DNA of 64,000 bases from RYN-230 sp963851025 (GCA_963851025.1 CAWKOA010000016.1:186001-250000); one strand, 5' to 3'; positions 43,102 to 52,387 are shown, counted from the first letter of the stretch. Notes: generated from the letters alone by a model not told the origin. A program made the numbers and translations.

Positions 43102-44916
43102 TCAGCTGGCCTGGCCGACCCGGGCCGCCGCCGCCTGCATCCGCTGGTACAGGCCACCCGCCTGCAGGAGCGCCTGATGCGTGCCCCGCTCGGCCACCCG
43201 GCCGCCGTCCAGCACGACGATCTCGTCCACCTGCTCCAGGCCCTCCATCTCGTGCGTGATCAGCAGCGTCGCCCGGCCGCGCCGGGTGGCCTGCGCGGTC
43301 GCGGCCAGCAGGTCGGCGGTCAGCGCGCGCCGGTTGGCCGGGTCCAGGTGCGCGGTGGGCTCGTCCAGGATCAGCAGCGCCGGGTCGGCCAGCAGCGCCC
43401 GGGCCAGCGCGATCCGCTGCCGCTCACCGCCCGAGACGGCGGTGCCGCGGGGCCCGACCGGTGTGTCCCAGCCCTGCGGCAGCGACGCGATCCAGGGCAG
43501 CAGGCGGGCCTGCGCGGCGGCCTCCGCCAGCTCCTCCTGGCTGGCCTCCGGCCGGGCCAGCCGGATGTTCGCGGCGATGGTGGTGTCGAACAGGTGCGGA
43601 TCCTGGGCGCAGCCGGTGATCACGGTGCGCACCTGATCAGGGTCGTAGCTGGCCAGGTCGGCGCCGCCCAGGGTGGCCGAGCCGCCGGCCAGGTCGCAGA
43701 AGCGCAGCAGCAGGGCAGCCAGCGTGGACTTGCCCGCCCCGCTCGGGCCGACCACGGCTACCCGGCGGCCGGCCTCCAGGTCGAGGTCCACCCCGTCGAG
43801 GGCCAGCGGCCCGTCCGGCTCGTAGCGCACGCAGGCGCCGCGCAGCCGGATCCGCAGCGGCCCGCCGGGCAGCGGCCGGGGCGTGGCCGGCCCCGGCACC
43901 GGGTCCGGCGCGTCCAGGACGGCGCCCACCCGGGCCGCGCTGGTCCGGGCCTGGCCGAGCGCGAGAGCCGCCGCGGGCAGCGCGGTCACCGCCTCGAAGG
44001 CGGCCAGCGCGGTCAGCGTGATCACGGCCAGCGGCACCCGGCTCATCGTGCCCGAGCCGACCGCGGCCACGCCCAGCACGAGCACGCCCCAGAGGGTCAG
44101 CCCGGCCACCGCCTGGGACAGCCCGCTGCCCAGCGCGGCCCCGGCCGCTGACGTCCGGGCCAGCCGGGTCAGCTCCGCGTCGGCCGCGTCGGCCCGGGCC
44201 AGCGCGGCGTCCTGCGCGCCGAACGCGTGCAGGTCCGCGGCCCCGGCCAGCAGGTCGGTGACCCGGGCGCTCAGCGCGCCGCGGGCGGGCGCGGTGCGCC
44301 GCGCCGCCCGCCGGGCCCGGGCCGCGGCCAGCCAGGACACGGCCAGCCCGGCCACCAGCAGCCCGGCGGCCAGCACCGCGCCCGCCGGGGCCAGGATGAT
44401 CAGGCACGCGGCCGCCGCACCCGCGCCGACCAGGAACGCGGTCAGCGGCGGGGTGATGCCGCGGATGAACAGATCCTGGGTGGCGTCCACGTCGCTGACC
44501 AGGCGGGCCAGCAGGTCACCGGACCGGAACTCGCGCAGCCCGGCCGGGGCCAGCCGTTCCAGCCGCTGGTAGACCCGGACCCGCACGTCGGCCAGGATCC
44601 GGAAGGCCGCGTCGTGCGAGGCGAGGCGCTCGATGTAGCGGAACACGCCCCGGCCCACGGACAGCCCGCGCACCGCGACCACGGCCACCGAGATGGCCAC
44701 GATGTTGGGATGCTCCGCGGCCCGGGCCAGCAGGAAACCGGACGTGGCGAGCAGCGCCACGGCGCAGCCGGTGGACACCGCGCCCGCCAGCACCGCCACC
44801 ACCAGCTGGCCGCGCAGCGGCCGGGCCATCCGGAGCAGCCGCAGCAGCGGGTGCGCCGCCCGGGCGTGATCACCCGGGCGGGCGGCCCGGGACGGGAGAG
44901 CCGGCTGGGCGGTCAT
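43102..44916 (-). CDS. cydC: Thiol reductant ABC exporter subunit CydC
   Basis: CydC pairs with CydD as an inner-membrane exporter of cysteine/glutathione-type thiols (and binds haem), needed to mature cytochrome bd. The 604-residue protein has six membrane segments in the first 320 residues and an ATPase domain with Walker A (GPSGAGKSTLAALLLRF), signature AVSGGERQRIALARALL, Walker B (LLILDEPTAHLD) and switch histidine (LLITHE). I chose the ATG at 44916, which overlaps the cydD stop (ATGA); a longer open frame upstream is a shadow of cydD. The gene order cydA-cydB-cydD-cydC is the usual actinobacterial one. Confidence 0.93.
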   Translation of the reverse strand: MTAQPALPSRAARPGDHARAAHPLLRLLRMARPLRGQLVVAVLAGAVSTGCAVALLATSGFLLARAAEHPNIVAISVAVVAVRGLSVGRGVFRYIERLASHDAAFRILADVRVRVYQRLERLAPAGLREFRSGDLLARLVSDVDATQDLFIRGITPPLTAFLVGAGAAAACLIILAPAGAVLAAGLLVAGLAVSWLAAARARRAARRTAPARGALSARVTDLLAGAADLHAFGAQDAALARADAADAELTRLARTSAAGAALGSGLSQAVAGLTLWGVLVLGVAAVGSGTMSRVPLAVITLTALAAFEAVTALPAAALALGQARTSAARVGAVLDAPDPVPGPATPRPLPGGPLRIRLRGACVRYEPDGPLALDGVDLDLEAGRRVAVVGPSGAGKSTLAALLLRFCDLAGGSATLGGADLASYDPDQVRTVITGCAQDPHLFDTTIAANIRLARPEASQEELAEAAAQARLLPWIASLPQGWDTPVGPRGTAVSGGERQRIALARALLADPALLILDEPTAHLDPANRRALTADLLAATAQATRRGRATLLITHEMEGLEQVDEIVVLDGGRVAERGTHQALLQAGGLYQRMQAAAARVGQAS

Positions 44917-46754
44917 GAGGCAGCCGCCAGCGGGCGCCCGCCGGGCACCGTCCCGCCTGATCCCGTGCCGGCGGTGCCGCCGGGCCCCGTCCCGTCCGGC
45001 CCCGTCCCGTCCGGCCCCGTCCCGCCCGGCCCCATCCCGCCCGGCAGCGCGCCGAAGCAGCCGGCGGCCAGCACGAGCCGGCCCTGGTCCAGGGTGAGAG
45101 TCCGGTCGGCGCCGCCCCGCCAGCCCGGCCCGTGGGTGATCAGGAGCACCGTCCGCCCGGCCATCAGCCGCTCGATGGTGTCGATGATCATCCGGGCGGT
45201 CAGCGGGTCCAGGTGCGCCGCGGGCTCGTCGAGCAGCAGCAGCGGTGCGTCCTGGAGGAACGCCCGGGCCAGCGCGATCCGCTGCCGCTGGCCCGCGGAC
45301 AGCCGCGCGCCGCGCTCCCCCAGGGGGGTGGCGTAACCACCGGGCAGCGACCCGATGAACTCCGCCGCCCCGGCCAGGGTGGCCGCCTGCGCGATGTCCG
45401 CCGCCGGGGCGTCCGGGCGGCCCAGGGCGATGTTGCTGGCCACGGTGCCGTCGAACAGGTACGGGTGCTGGGGCACCCAGGCCATCTGGCGGCGCCACGC
45501 GGCCAGGCCGAACGCGGCGATATCGGTGCCCGGCCCCCCGGCCGGGCCGGCCTCGATCCGCCCCCCGGTCGGCGCGGTGAACCGCAGCAGCAGGGCCAGC
45601 AGCGAGCTTTTGCCCGCCCCGCTCGGCCCGGTCACCGCGATCCGCTCACCGGGCCGGATCACCAGGGACACCCGGTCCAGCGCCGGCGCGTCCCGGCCCG
45701 GGTACACCAGCGAGGTTCCGTTGAGGAAAATAAGGTCGCGCCGGAGGTCAGCCTGCGGGGGCGGGCCAGAGCCCAGCCCGCGGCCGGCCGGTGCCGCCGG
45801 GACCGGGGTGTCGAGGATCTCGCAGGCGCGGCCGGCCGCGGTCACCCCCTCCATGCTCGCGTGGAACTGCATCCCGACCGCGCGCAGCGGCAGGTACGCC
45901 TCGGGGGTGAGCAGCAGGACCAGCAGCGCGGTCTGGTAGGGCAGGTGGCCGGCCAGCAGCCGCAGCCCCACCTCCACCGCGACCAGCGCGGTCGCGATCG
46001 CCGCGGACAGCTCCAGCACCAGGGCGGACAGGAACGCGACGCGCAGCGTGCGCATCGTGGCCCGCCGGTGCGCGTCGGTGACCTCCCGGATCACCGCGAC
46101 CTGGGCCTGGGCCCGGCCGAACAGCTTGAGCGTGGGCAGCCCCTCGACCACGTCCAGGAAGTGGCCGCCGAGCCGGGCCAGCAGCCGCCACTGCCGCTCG
46201 GTCTGGGCCCGCGTCTGCAGCCCGATCAGCACCGCGAAGACCGGGATGATCGGCAGCGTCACCGCGATCACCACCGCGGAGATCCAGTCGGCCAGCCCCA
46301 CCCGGACCAGCACCGCCACCGGCACCACGAAGGCCAGCACCAGCTGGGGGAGGAACCGGGCGAAGTACGGGTCGAGCGCGTCCAGGCCCTTGGTGGACAG
46401 GGTGGTGATCTCCCCGCTCCGCTGGCCGCCGAGCCAGGCCGGCCCCAGCCGCAGCACGTGCGCGGTGAGCTTGCGGCGCAGCTGCGACTTGACCGCCGCG
46501 GCGGCGCGCAGCGCGGCCAGTTCCCCGCCGTAGGCGGTCACGGCCCGGGCGGCCAGCACGGCGAGCAGCACGCCCAGCGTGGTGGCCAGGGCGGCCACGC
46601 CGAGCCCGGCGGCCGGGGCGGCCAGGGCGCGGGCCAGCAGGCCGGCCTGGGCCAGGATCAGCCCCGTGGTGGCCAGCCCGAGCGCAGCCGTGAGGACCAG
46701 GTACCCGCGGGCGGCGGCCGCGTACCGGAGCAGCCGCGGATCGACTGGCCTCAT
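44913..46754 (-). CDS. cydD: Thiol reductant ABC exporter subunit CydD
   Basis: This is the partner of CydC. The 613-residue protein has six membrane segments and an ATPase domain with Walker A (GPSGAGKSSLLALLLRF), signature RLSAGQRQRIALARAFL and Walker B (LLLLDEPAAHLD). The start overlaps the cydB stop by ATGA and the stop overlaps the cydC start, so all four cyd genes are coupled. The C-terminus carries an unusual tail made of a five-residue repeat (GPDGT/GPGGT), encoded by a 15-base tandem repeat at about 44985-45050. This tail is outside the conserved fold and may be variable between strains. Confidence 0.93.
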   Translation of the reverse strand: MRPVDPRLLRYAAAARGYLVLTAALGLATTGLILAQAGLLARALAAPAAGLGVAALATTLGVLLAVLAARAVTAYGGELAALRAAAAVKSQLRRKLTAHVLRLGPAWLGGQRSGEITTLSTKGLDALDPYFARFLPQLVLAFVVPVAVLVRVGLADWISAVVIAVTLPIIPVFAVLIGLQTRAQTERQWRLLARLGGHFLDVVEGLPTLKLFGRAQAQVAVIREVTDAHRRATMRTLRVAFLSALVLELSAAIATALVAVEVGLRLLAGHLPYQTALLVLLLTPEAYLPLRAVGMQFHASMEGVTAAGRACEILDTPVPAAPAGRGLGSGPPPQADLRRDLIFLNGTSLVYPGRDAPALDRVSLVIRPGERIAVTGPSGAGKSSLLALLLRFTAPTGGRIEAGPAGGPGTDIAAFGLAAWRRQMAWVPQHPYLFDGTVASNIALGRPDAPAADIAQAATLAGAAEFIGSLPGGYATPLGERGARLSAGQRQRIALARAFLQDAPLLLLDEPAAHLDPLTARMIIDTIERLMAGRTVLLITHGPGWRGGADRTLTLDQGRLVLAAGCFGALPGGMGPGGTGPDGTGPDGTGPGGTAGTGSGGTVPGGRPLAAAS

Positions 46755-47845
46755 AGGCCGCTGGGCGCGGGCGCCGCGGGACCGGAGACCTGCGGACCGG
46801 AGGCCGGCGGCCCGGATGGCGGCGGCCCGGAGGACGGCTTAGGAGGCAGCAGCGACGGCACCGGCGTCCCGCCGACCCGGTGCCGGAACACCCAGTAGGT
46901 CCAGCCCTGGTAAGCCAGGACCACCGGGGTGAAGAGCAGGGCGACCCAGGTCATGACAGTGAGAGTGTAATGCGACGATGACGCGTTGTGAACGGTGAGG
47001 CTGTACGCCGCGGCCGTGGTGGACGGCAGCACATCCGGCCACAGATCGCCGAACAACGTGGCCACGGCGAGCAGCAGGGTGAGCGCCGTGCCGGCGAAGG
47101 CCCAGCCCTCGTGGCCGCGGATGATCGCGGCGACGGCGGCCAGCAGCGCCACGGCCGCCGCCGCGGCCGTCAGGTCGGTGGCCAGCCGGCCGTGCGCCAC
47201 CTGGCTGGCCACCAGGAACCCGGCGGCCACGGGCACGGTGACGGCCGCGATGCGCACCGCCGCCTTCCGGGCCCGGGCGCGCAGCTCGCCGGTGGTCCGC
47301 AGGGCCAGGAAGATCGCGCCGTGCAGGGCGAACAGGGTCAGCGTGGCCAGCCCGCCGAGCAGCCCGTAGGGGTTCAGCAGGGTCAGCAGGTTGCCGGTGA
47401 CCACGTGCGCGGCGTTCATCGGGACGCCGCGCACGATGTTGGCGAAGGCCACCCCCCACAGCAGCGCGGGCAGCGCCGAGCCCCAGAAGATGGCCCGGTC
47501 CCAGCCACGCCGCCACCGGTCCGTGGCCACCTTGCCGCGGAACTCGAACGACACGCCGCGGACGATCAGCGCCACCAGGATGAGCAGCAGGGCCAGGTAG
47601 AAGCCGCTGAACAGGGACGCGTACCAGAGCGGGAACGCCGCGAACGTCGCGCCGCCCGCGGTGAGCAGCCAGACCTCGTTGCCGTCCCACACCGGGCCGA
47701 TGGTGGCGATCATCGCCCGGCGGTCGGCGTCGTCGCGGCCCAGGAAGGGCAGCAGGATGCCGACCCCGAAATCGAAGCCCTCCAGGACGAAGTACCCGAT
47801 CCACAGGACGGCGATGAGGATGAACCAGAACGTGGTGAGAGCCAT
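46751..47845 (-). CDS. cydB: Cytochrome bd ubiquinol oxidase subunit II CydB
   Basis: CydB is the second core subunit of the cytochrome bd oxidase, which reduces oxygen with high affinity in the cell membrane. The 364-residue protein has nine or so membrane segments and family motifs at the start (FWFILIAVLWIGYFVLEGFD), in the middle (PVWDGNEVWLLTAGGATFAA) and at RGVSFEFRGK. The C-terminal 30 residues are Pro/Gly-rich. It follows cydA by 15 bases and overlaps cydD by four. The operon probably responds to low oxygen through the paired DevR-box-like sites before cydA. Confidence 0.94.
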   Translation of the reverse strand: MALTTFWFILIAVLWIGYFVLEGFDFGVGILLPFLGRDDADRRAMIATIGPVWDGNEVWLLTAGGATFAAFPLWYASLFSGFYLALLLILVALIVRGVSFEFRGKVATDRWRRGWDRAIFWGSALPALLWGVAFANIVRGVPMNAAHVVTGNLLTLLNPYGLLGGLATLTLFALHGAIFLALRTTGELRARARKAAVRIAAVTVPVAAGFLVASQVAHGRLATDLTAAAAAVALLAAVAAIIRGHEGWAFAGTALTLLLAVATLFGDLWPDVLPSTTAAAYSLTVHNASSSHYTLTVMTWVALLFTPVVLAYQGWTYWVFRHRVGGTPVPSLLPPKPSSGPPPSGPPASGPQVSGPAAPAPSGL

Positions 47846-47860
47846 GTCAGTCTCCGTGGA

Positions 47861-49279
47861 TTAGTACGTGAAGGCGGGCACGGGCTCGCCGGTGCCGGTC
47901 CCGGCGCCCGGCGCGTCCGGTTCCCCGGGCGGCGGCCCGGACCTGATGGCCCGGATCATCAGCCAGACCGCCACGGCGCCCAGCCCGCCGTACAGCAGGG
48001 TGAAGACGACCATCGACGTCAGCACGGTGCCGGCCGAGACGCCGGCCGAGACGCTTTGCGAGGTCTGCAGCACGCCGAACACCGTCCACGGCTGCCGGCC
48101 CATCTCGGTGAAGATCCAGCCCATGGTGTTGGCCAGGTACGGGGTGGCCACCGCGGCGATGGCCGCCCGGTAGAACCAGCGGCTCTGCGGGATCCGGCGC
48201 CGCCGGGTCAGCCAGAGTCCCGCCAGGCTGAACAGCGCGGCCAGCGTGCCGAACCCGATCATCAGCCGGAACGACCAGTACGTCACCGGCACGTACGGCC
48301 GGTAGTTACCAGGGCCGTACTTCTTCTCGTAGGCCCGCTCGACGTTGTTGATGCCCCGCACCGTGCCGTTCGGGTCCATCGTGGCGATCAGCGACAGCAG
48401 GTAGGGCACCCGGACGCTCCACACCTGGTTGTTGCCGTTCAGCGTGCCCACGGTGAACAGCGAGAAGGAGGCGGGCGAGGAGGTGTTGTAGAGGGCTTCC
48501 GCGGCGGCCATCTTCATCGGCTGCTGGGAGTCCATGAGCCGGGCCTGCAGGTCCCCGGTGACCGCGGTCGCGATCCCGGCCACCAGCGTGACCACCAGCC
48601 CGAGCCGCATGGCCCGCCGGAACAGCTCGGTATCCCTGACCGGCCGGCCCGCGCGCCGGGCCAGGTGCCAGGCGCTGGCCGCGACGAGGAACATGCCCGC
48701 CGTCACCAGCCCGGCGAAGAACACGTGCGGCAGCGCCGCCAGCACGGTGGAGTTGGTGAGGACCTTCCAGATGCTGGTCAGCTCGGCCCGGTGGGTCACC
48801 GGGTTGATCCGGTAGCCGACCGGGTGCTGCATCCAGGAGTTCGCGGCCAGGATGAAGTAGGCGGACAGGTTGCTGCCCAGCGCGGCCAGCCAGATCATGG
48901 CCAGGTGAACCCGGGGCGAGAGCCGGCCCCAGCCGAAGATCCACAGTCCGAGGAAGGTGGATTCGGCGAAGAACGCCAGCAGGCCCTCCATGGCCAGCGG
49001 CGCGCCGAACACGTCACCGACGAAGCGGGAGTAGGCGGACCAGTTCATCCCGAACTGGAATTCCTGGACGATGCCGGTGACCACGCCGACCGCGAAGTTG
49101 ATCAGGAACAGGGTCCCGAAGAACTTGGTCATCCGCAGGTAGTCGGGATCCTTCTTGACCATCCACGCGGTCTGCATGCCGGCCACGAGCAGCGAGAGCC
49201 CGAGCGTCAGCGGCACGAAGATGAAGTGGTAGACGGTGGTGATCCCGAACTGCCACCGCGCGAGGTCCAGCTCGCTCAC
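47861..49279 (-). CDS. cydA: Cytochrome bd ubiquinol oxidase subunit I CydA
   Basis: CydA carries the three haems and the quinol site of cytochrome bd. The 472-residue protein has the start ARWQFGITTVYHFIFVPLTL with haem-ligand His18, the region GNLSAYFILAANSWMQHPVG, and the signature GRQPW at residues 394-398. The Q-loop is short, as in most actinobacterial and Bacillus forms. I chose the GTG at 49279 with GGGAGA before it; the open frame to 49360 adds unrelated residues. It is the first gene of cydABDC. Two DevR-box-like sites 22 bases apart lie 125-160 bases upstream. Confidence 0.94.
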   Translation of the reverse strand: MSELDLARWQFGITTVYHFIFVPLTLGLSLLVAGMQTAWMVKKDPDYLRMTKFFGTLFLINFAVGVVTGIVQEFQFGMNWSAYSRFVGDVFGAPLAMEGLLAFFAESTFLGLWIFGWGRLSPRVHLAMIWLAALGSNLSAYFILAANSWMQHPVGYRINPVTHRAELTSIWKVLTNSTVLAALPHVFFAGLVTAGMFLVAASAWHLARRAGRPVRDTELFRRAMRLGLVVTLVAGIATAVTGDLQARLMDSQQPMKMAAAEALYNTSSPASFSLFTVGTLNGNNQVWSVRVPYLLSLIATMDPNGTVRGINNVERAYEKKYGPGNYRPYVPVTYWSFRLMIGFGTLAALFSLAGLWLTRRRRIPQSRWFYRAAIAAVATPYLANTMGWIFTEMGRQPWTVFGVLQTSQSVSAGVSAGTVLTSMVVFTLLYGGLGAVAVWLMIRAIRSGPPPGEPDAPGAGTGTGEPVPAFTY

Positions 49280-49620
49280 GGGGTCTCCCTTCACTGTCGC
49301 CCCCGGTCCGGGGGCCTGGCCGGCCGTGCGGGCCTGCTGGCACACGCTGCCAACTAGCACGGACCCGCGACTGGATCTTCACGCCGCGGGCCGCCGGCTG
49401 GAAGGGACGTTTGCGCTCAGCCGCCGGGACGTTGGTCACCGGGGCAGGTAAAGGGCGCATCCAGGCGGGTCCGGAGGGCGAAGGCCGAACGGCCCCATCG
49501 CCCGGGACATCGGCCCGATGCCCTTGTGACGGCCAGCACACATCCTGGAAGAGAACAACGAACGCACACCCGGCCCGGGAGAGACGGATGACGCTCATGG
49601 AGCTTGAGAGGGGGATGACG
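49280..49620. other. Divergent regulatory gap between cydA and the DUF1918 gene
   Basis: No gene is seen in these 341 bases. They contain the paired DevR-box-like sites (49404-49439) and a further imperfect inverted repeat starting GGGACATCGGCCCGATGCCC at 49504. An in-frame extension of the DUF1918 gene through this region has no ribosome binding site and no family-like sequence. Confidence 0.6.
49404..49439. promoter_or_regulatory. Paired DevR-box-like sites before cydABDC
   Basis: GGGACGTTTGCGCT (49404-49417) and GGGACGTTGGTCAC (49426-49439) match the DosR core at 9 and 11 of 14 positions and are 22 bases apart. They lie upstream of cydA and, on the other side, of the DUF1918 gene. Confidence 0.62.
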
Positions 49621-49851
49621 ATGAAGGCTGATGTCGGTGACCGCCTGGTCACCGAAGGTCCGGACGGGGAGCGGGAATGCCTGATCATCGGCCTTCAGCG
49701 CACCGACGGGGCACCCCCCTACGTGGTCCGCTGGCTCGCCGACGGGCACATCGCCCTGGTCTTCCCTGGCCCCTACACCAGGCTCGTGCACAACCCGGAT
49801 GCCGACCGCACCGGCGGCGCGCCGCTGGGGGAAAGTCATGGCGCCGGCTGA
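49621..49851 (+). CDS. DUF1918 domain protein
   Basis: This is a 76-residue soluble protein of the DUF1918 family, small SH3-like proteins common in actinobacteria and of unknown function. The typical start MKADVGDRLV and the core PPYVVRWLADGHIALVFPGP are clear. GAGAGGGGG precedes the ATG at 49621. The next gene begins 14 bases before its stop, so the two are translated together. It is divergent from the cyd operon, with DevR-box-like sites in between. Confidence 0.82.
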   Translation: MKADVGDRLVTEGPDGERECLIIGLQRTDGAPPYVVRWLADGHIALVFPGPYTRLVHNPDADRTGGAPLGESHGAG

Positions 49852-50770
49852 CACCGACAGGGCCGTGCGGGTCCGCACGCGGACACCGCTTCCCCGGCAC
49901 GCCTCCCGCCTGCGCCACAAGCTGGCCCGCGATGGCGGCCTGCTCGCCCTCCCGGCCGGACCCGCGCAGCCCGGGCCGGTCAGCGCGCGGCAGCTGGCCG
50001 GGCTGCCCGGCCCGGCCCAGCAGTACCTGCGGTTCATGGGCGTGCCCGGCCGGCCCGCCGACTGGTCCTTCCTGGCCCACTGCACGGGGCGGTTCCGGCT
50101 GCGGCCCGGCTGGCCCTGGCTGCCCTGCGAGGCCTGGCAGTACAACTCCGGCCTGGACATCGCCCGGGTCTTCCACCTGCGGATCGGCGGCCCGCTGCCG
50201 ATGAGCGCGCGGGACGCCTATACCCGCGGGCAGGGCAGCGTGCGGGGCACGCTGCTGGGCGTCGTGCCCCTGGTCAACGCGGCCGGGCCGGAATACGACG
50301 TCAGCGAGCTCGTGACCTACCTGAACGATGCGGTCTTCTGCGCTCCCGGCATGCTGCTGAACCTGCCGGTGACCTGGACCGCGGCCGGCGACCGCTGCTT
50401 CGACCTGACGCTGCGCGACGCCGGCCACCGGGTGAGCGCGCGGGTGTTCCTCGACGAGCGGGGCGCGCCGGTCAACTTCAGCACCGAGGACCGCTGGTGT
50501 GACCTGCCCGGCGGGCTGGCCCGGGTGCGCTGGACCACCCCGGTGCAGGGCTGCCGCCAGCGCAGCGGCCGCTGGCTGCCGACCCGCGGGACGGCCATCT
50601 GGCATCTGCCGGGCGGGGATTTCAGCTACGCCGAGCTCGGTTTCCGGCCGGGAGACCTCAGCTATAACGTGGCCGCGCGAGCCGTCCCGGAAGTCGTCGC
50701 GGAAGCGGTCACGGGAGCTGTCACGGAGCCGGCCGGCGACGGCATGGATAGCGGGCCGCCAGCCGGGTAG
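49838..50770 (+). CDS. DUF6544-like protein
   Basis: This 310-residue protein resembles the family formerly called DUF6920 (now DUF6544). It has PAQQYLRFMGVPGRPADWSF, then FRLRPGWPWLPCEAWQYNSG, the middle PEYDVSELVTYLNDAVFCAP and the late GTAIWHLPGGDFSYAELGF. I know of no demonstrated function. The first 35 residues are basic and disordered, and no signal peptide or membrane segment is evident. It overlaps the DUF1918 gene by 14 bases and is followed after 11 bases by a kinase gene, so the three form one unit that starts near the DevR-box-like sites. Confidence 0.68.
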   Translation: MAPADTDRAVRVRTRTPLPRHASRLRHKLARDGGLLALPAGPAQPGPVSARQLAGLPGPAQQYLRFMGVPGRPADWSFLAHCTGRFRLRPGWPWLPCEAWQYNSGLDIARVFHLRIGGPLPMSARDAYTRGQGSVRGTLLGVVPLVNAAGPEYDVSELVTYLNDAVFCAPGMLLNLPVTWTAAGDRCFDLTLRDAGHRVSARVFLDERGAPVNFSTEDRWCDLPGGLARVRWTTPVQGCRQRSGRWLPTRGTAIWHLPGGDFSYAELGFRPGDLSYNVAARAVPEVVAEAVTGAVTEPAGDGMDSGPPAG

Positions 50771-50781
50771 TAAAGGCGGCC

Positions 50782-52128
50782 ATGCCGCCGATCACCGAGC
50801 TGACAGGCCGCTACTACCTGCACGAACTGATCGCGGTCGGCGGGATGGGCGAGGTCTGGCGGGCCGCCGACCGGGTCCTGGCGCGCCCGGTGGCGGTCAA
50901 GCTGCTGCGGCCGGAGTACTCGGGCGACGAGGTGACGCTGATCCGGTTCCGCGCCGAGGCCCGGCACGCGGGGCTGCTCACCCATCCCGGTATCGCGCAG
51001 GTATACGACTACCAGGACGCGACCCCGGAACGCCCGGCCTACCTGGTGATGGAGCTGGTCAACGGCCCGTCCCTGGCCGGCGTGCTGGCCGGCGGGCGGC
51101 TGGTGCCGGAGCACGCCGCGGATGTGCTCGCCCAGGCCGCCGCGGCCCTGCAGGCCGCTCATGCCGCCGGGGTCCTGCACCGCGACATCAAGCCGGGCAA
51201 CCTGCTGCTCACCAGCGACGGCCGGGTCAAGGTGACCGACTTCGGCGTGGCCCAGTCGGTGCTGACCGGGAACCTCACCCGGACCGGCTCGATGGTCGGC
51301 ACCACCGGCTACCTCGCACCCGAACGGGTGTCGGGCTGGCAGGCCACGGTGGCGAGCGACCTGTACGCGCTGGGCATCGTCGGCTACGAGTGCCTGACCG
51401 GGCAGCCCCCGTTCCAGGGGGAGCCGCTGCAGGTCGCCCTGGCCCACCGGGACCAGGATCTCCCCGGGCTCCCGCCGTGGTGCCTGAGCCAGCCGGGCGC
51501 GGACGGGCTGGCCGCGCTGATCGCCGACCTGACGGCCAAGGATCCCGCGGCCCGCCCCGGCTCGGCGGCGGCGGTGGCCGAGCGGGCCCGCGACCTCCGG
51601 AACGGCCTGGCGGGCTGGCGGCACACCCCCGCCGGGCCTACCCGGCCGGACGGAGCCGCCCGGCCCGCCGGGCCGGAACCGGCGAACGTGCTGGCCACCC
51701 GCGCAGCGCCCGCCGGCCGCGCCGGCCCGCCGCTCGCCGACGTGGCGCCCGCTGACGTGGCGCCCGCCGGCACGGTGCCCGGGATGCCTTCCGGGACGCC
51801 ATCCGGAACACGGCGGCGCCGCCGGATGGCTGCCGCCGGCCTGCCCGGCGGCATCCTCGCGGCCGGCCTGCTCGGCTGGCTGCTCGCCACGGTCCAGGCT
51901 CACCCGGCGTCCGCTCCCCCCGCCCAGCGCGGCGCCACGCCCGCCCTGACGCAGCAGACCGCCGCCCCGGCCCGGTCCACCGCGCCGGCCCGGCCCGGCC
52001 CGGGACGCACGGTCCGCGTCAGTCCCGCCGCCCCCCGGCAGGCTCCGCCCGCCCGTGCGGCGGGCGGAACGCACGTCTCCCCCGGCCGGGCCAAGCACGG
52101 CAAGGGTGCGCCGCCCGGGCACCGCTGA
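50782..52128 (+). CDS. Membrane-anchored Ser/Thr protein kinase
   Basis: The kinase domain (about residues 8-270) is complete: glycine loop AVGGMGEVW, lysine in VAVKLLRPE, catalytic HRDIKPGNLLL, DFGVA and GTTGYLAPERV. A proline-rich linker and one membrane segment (about residues 352-370, LPGGILAAGLLGWLLATV) follow. The outer part is a short, disordered Ala/Pro/Arg tail without a folded sensor domain, unlike the kinase at 4113. It is the third gene of a unit with the DUF1918 and DUF6544-like proteins. DevR is controlled by a PknB-family kinase in mycobacteria, so cross-talk with the hypoxia regulator is possible but unproven here. Confidence 0.88.
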   Translation: MPPITELTGRYYLHELIAVGGMGEVWRAADRVLARPVAVKLLRPEYSGDEVTLIRFRAEARHAGLLTHPGIAQVYDYQDATPERPAYLVMELVNGPSLAGVLAGGRLVPEHAADVLAQAAAALQAAHAAGVLHRDIKPGNLLLTSDGRVKVTDFGVAQSVLTGNLTRTGSMVGTTGYLAPERVSGWQATVASDLYALGIVGYECLTGQPPFQGEPLQVALAHRDQDLPGLPPWCLSQPGADGLAALIADLTAKDPAARPGSAAAVAERARDLRNGLAGWRHTPAGPTRPDGAARPAGPEPANVLATRAAPAGRAGPPLADVAPADVAPAGTVPGMPSGTPSGTRRRRRMAAAGLPGGILAAGLLGWLLATVQAHPASAPPAQRGATPALTQQTAAPARSTAPARPGPGRTVRVSPAAPRQAPPARAAGGTHVSPGRAKHGKGAPPGHR

Positions 52129-52284
52129 CCGCCCCGGGTCGCCATTCGTTCACCGGGAATCCACTCGCCAGGTCGTGGCGTCAGCCCGTGGCCTGCGCGA
52201 TGATGAAGCTGCTGGCTGCCCGCAGCCGACCGGCGCTGCCCGGCGGCGGGCAATTTCCCGAACGGCTTGCCCGTGATACTGCCT

Positions 52285-52320
52285 GCGCCAGGAGCCCTGG
52301 GGTCGCGGGACGTTTGACCC
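52285..52320. promoter_or_regulatory. DevR-box-like site before the acyl-CoA synthetase gene
   Basis: GGGACGTTTGACCC (52307-52320) matches the DosR core at 11 of 14 positions and lies about 70 bases before the start at 52388. A much weaker partner (GCGCCAGGAGCCCT, 52285-52298, 7 of 14) sits 22 bases upstream. Confidence 0.55.
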
Positions 52321-52387
52321 TTATGCCGCATCCGAGGGGGCAAGCCAGGCTGGCACCAGAGTCCCCGCCGAGAACAGGAGAAACAGA

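Noticed and set aside
42355..44151. A 598-residue plus-strand frame spanning the PPOX gene and cydC
   Set aside because: It changes strand context across two real genes in other frames and is Gly/Arg/Pro-rich shadow sequence.
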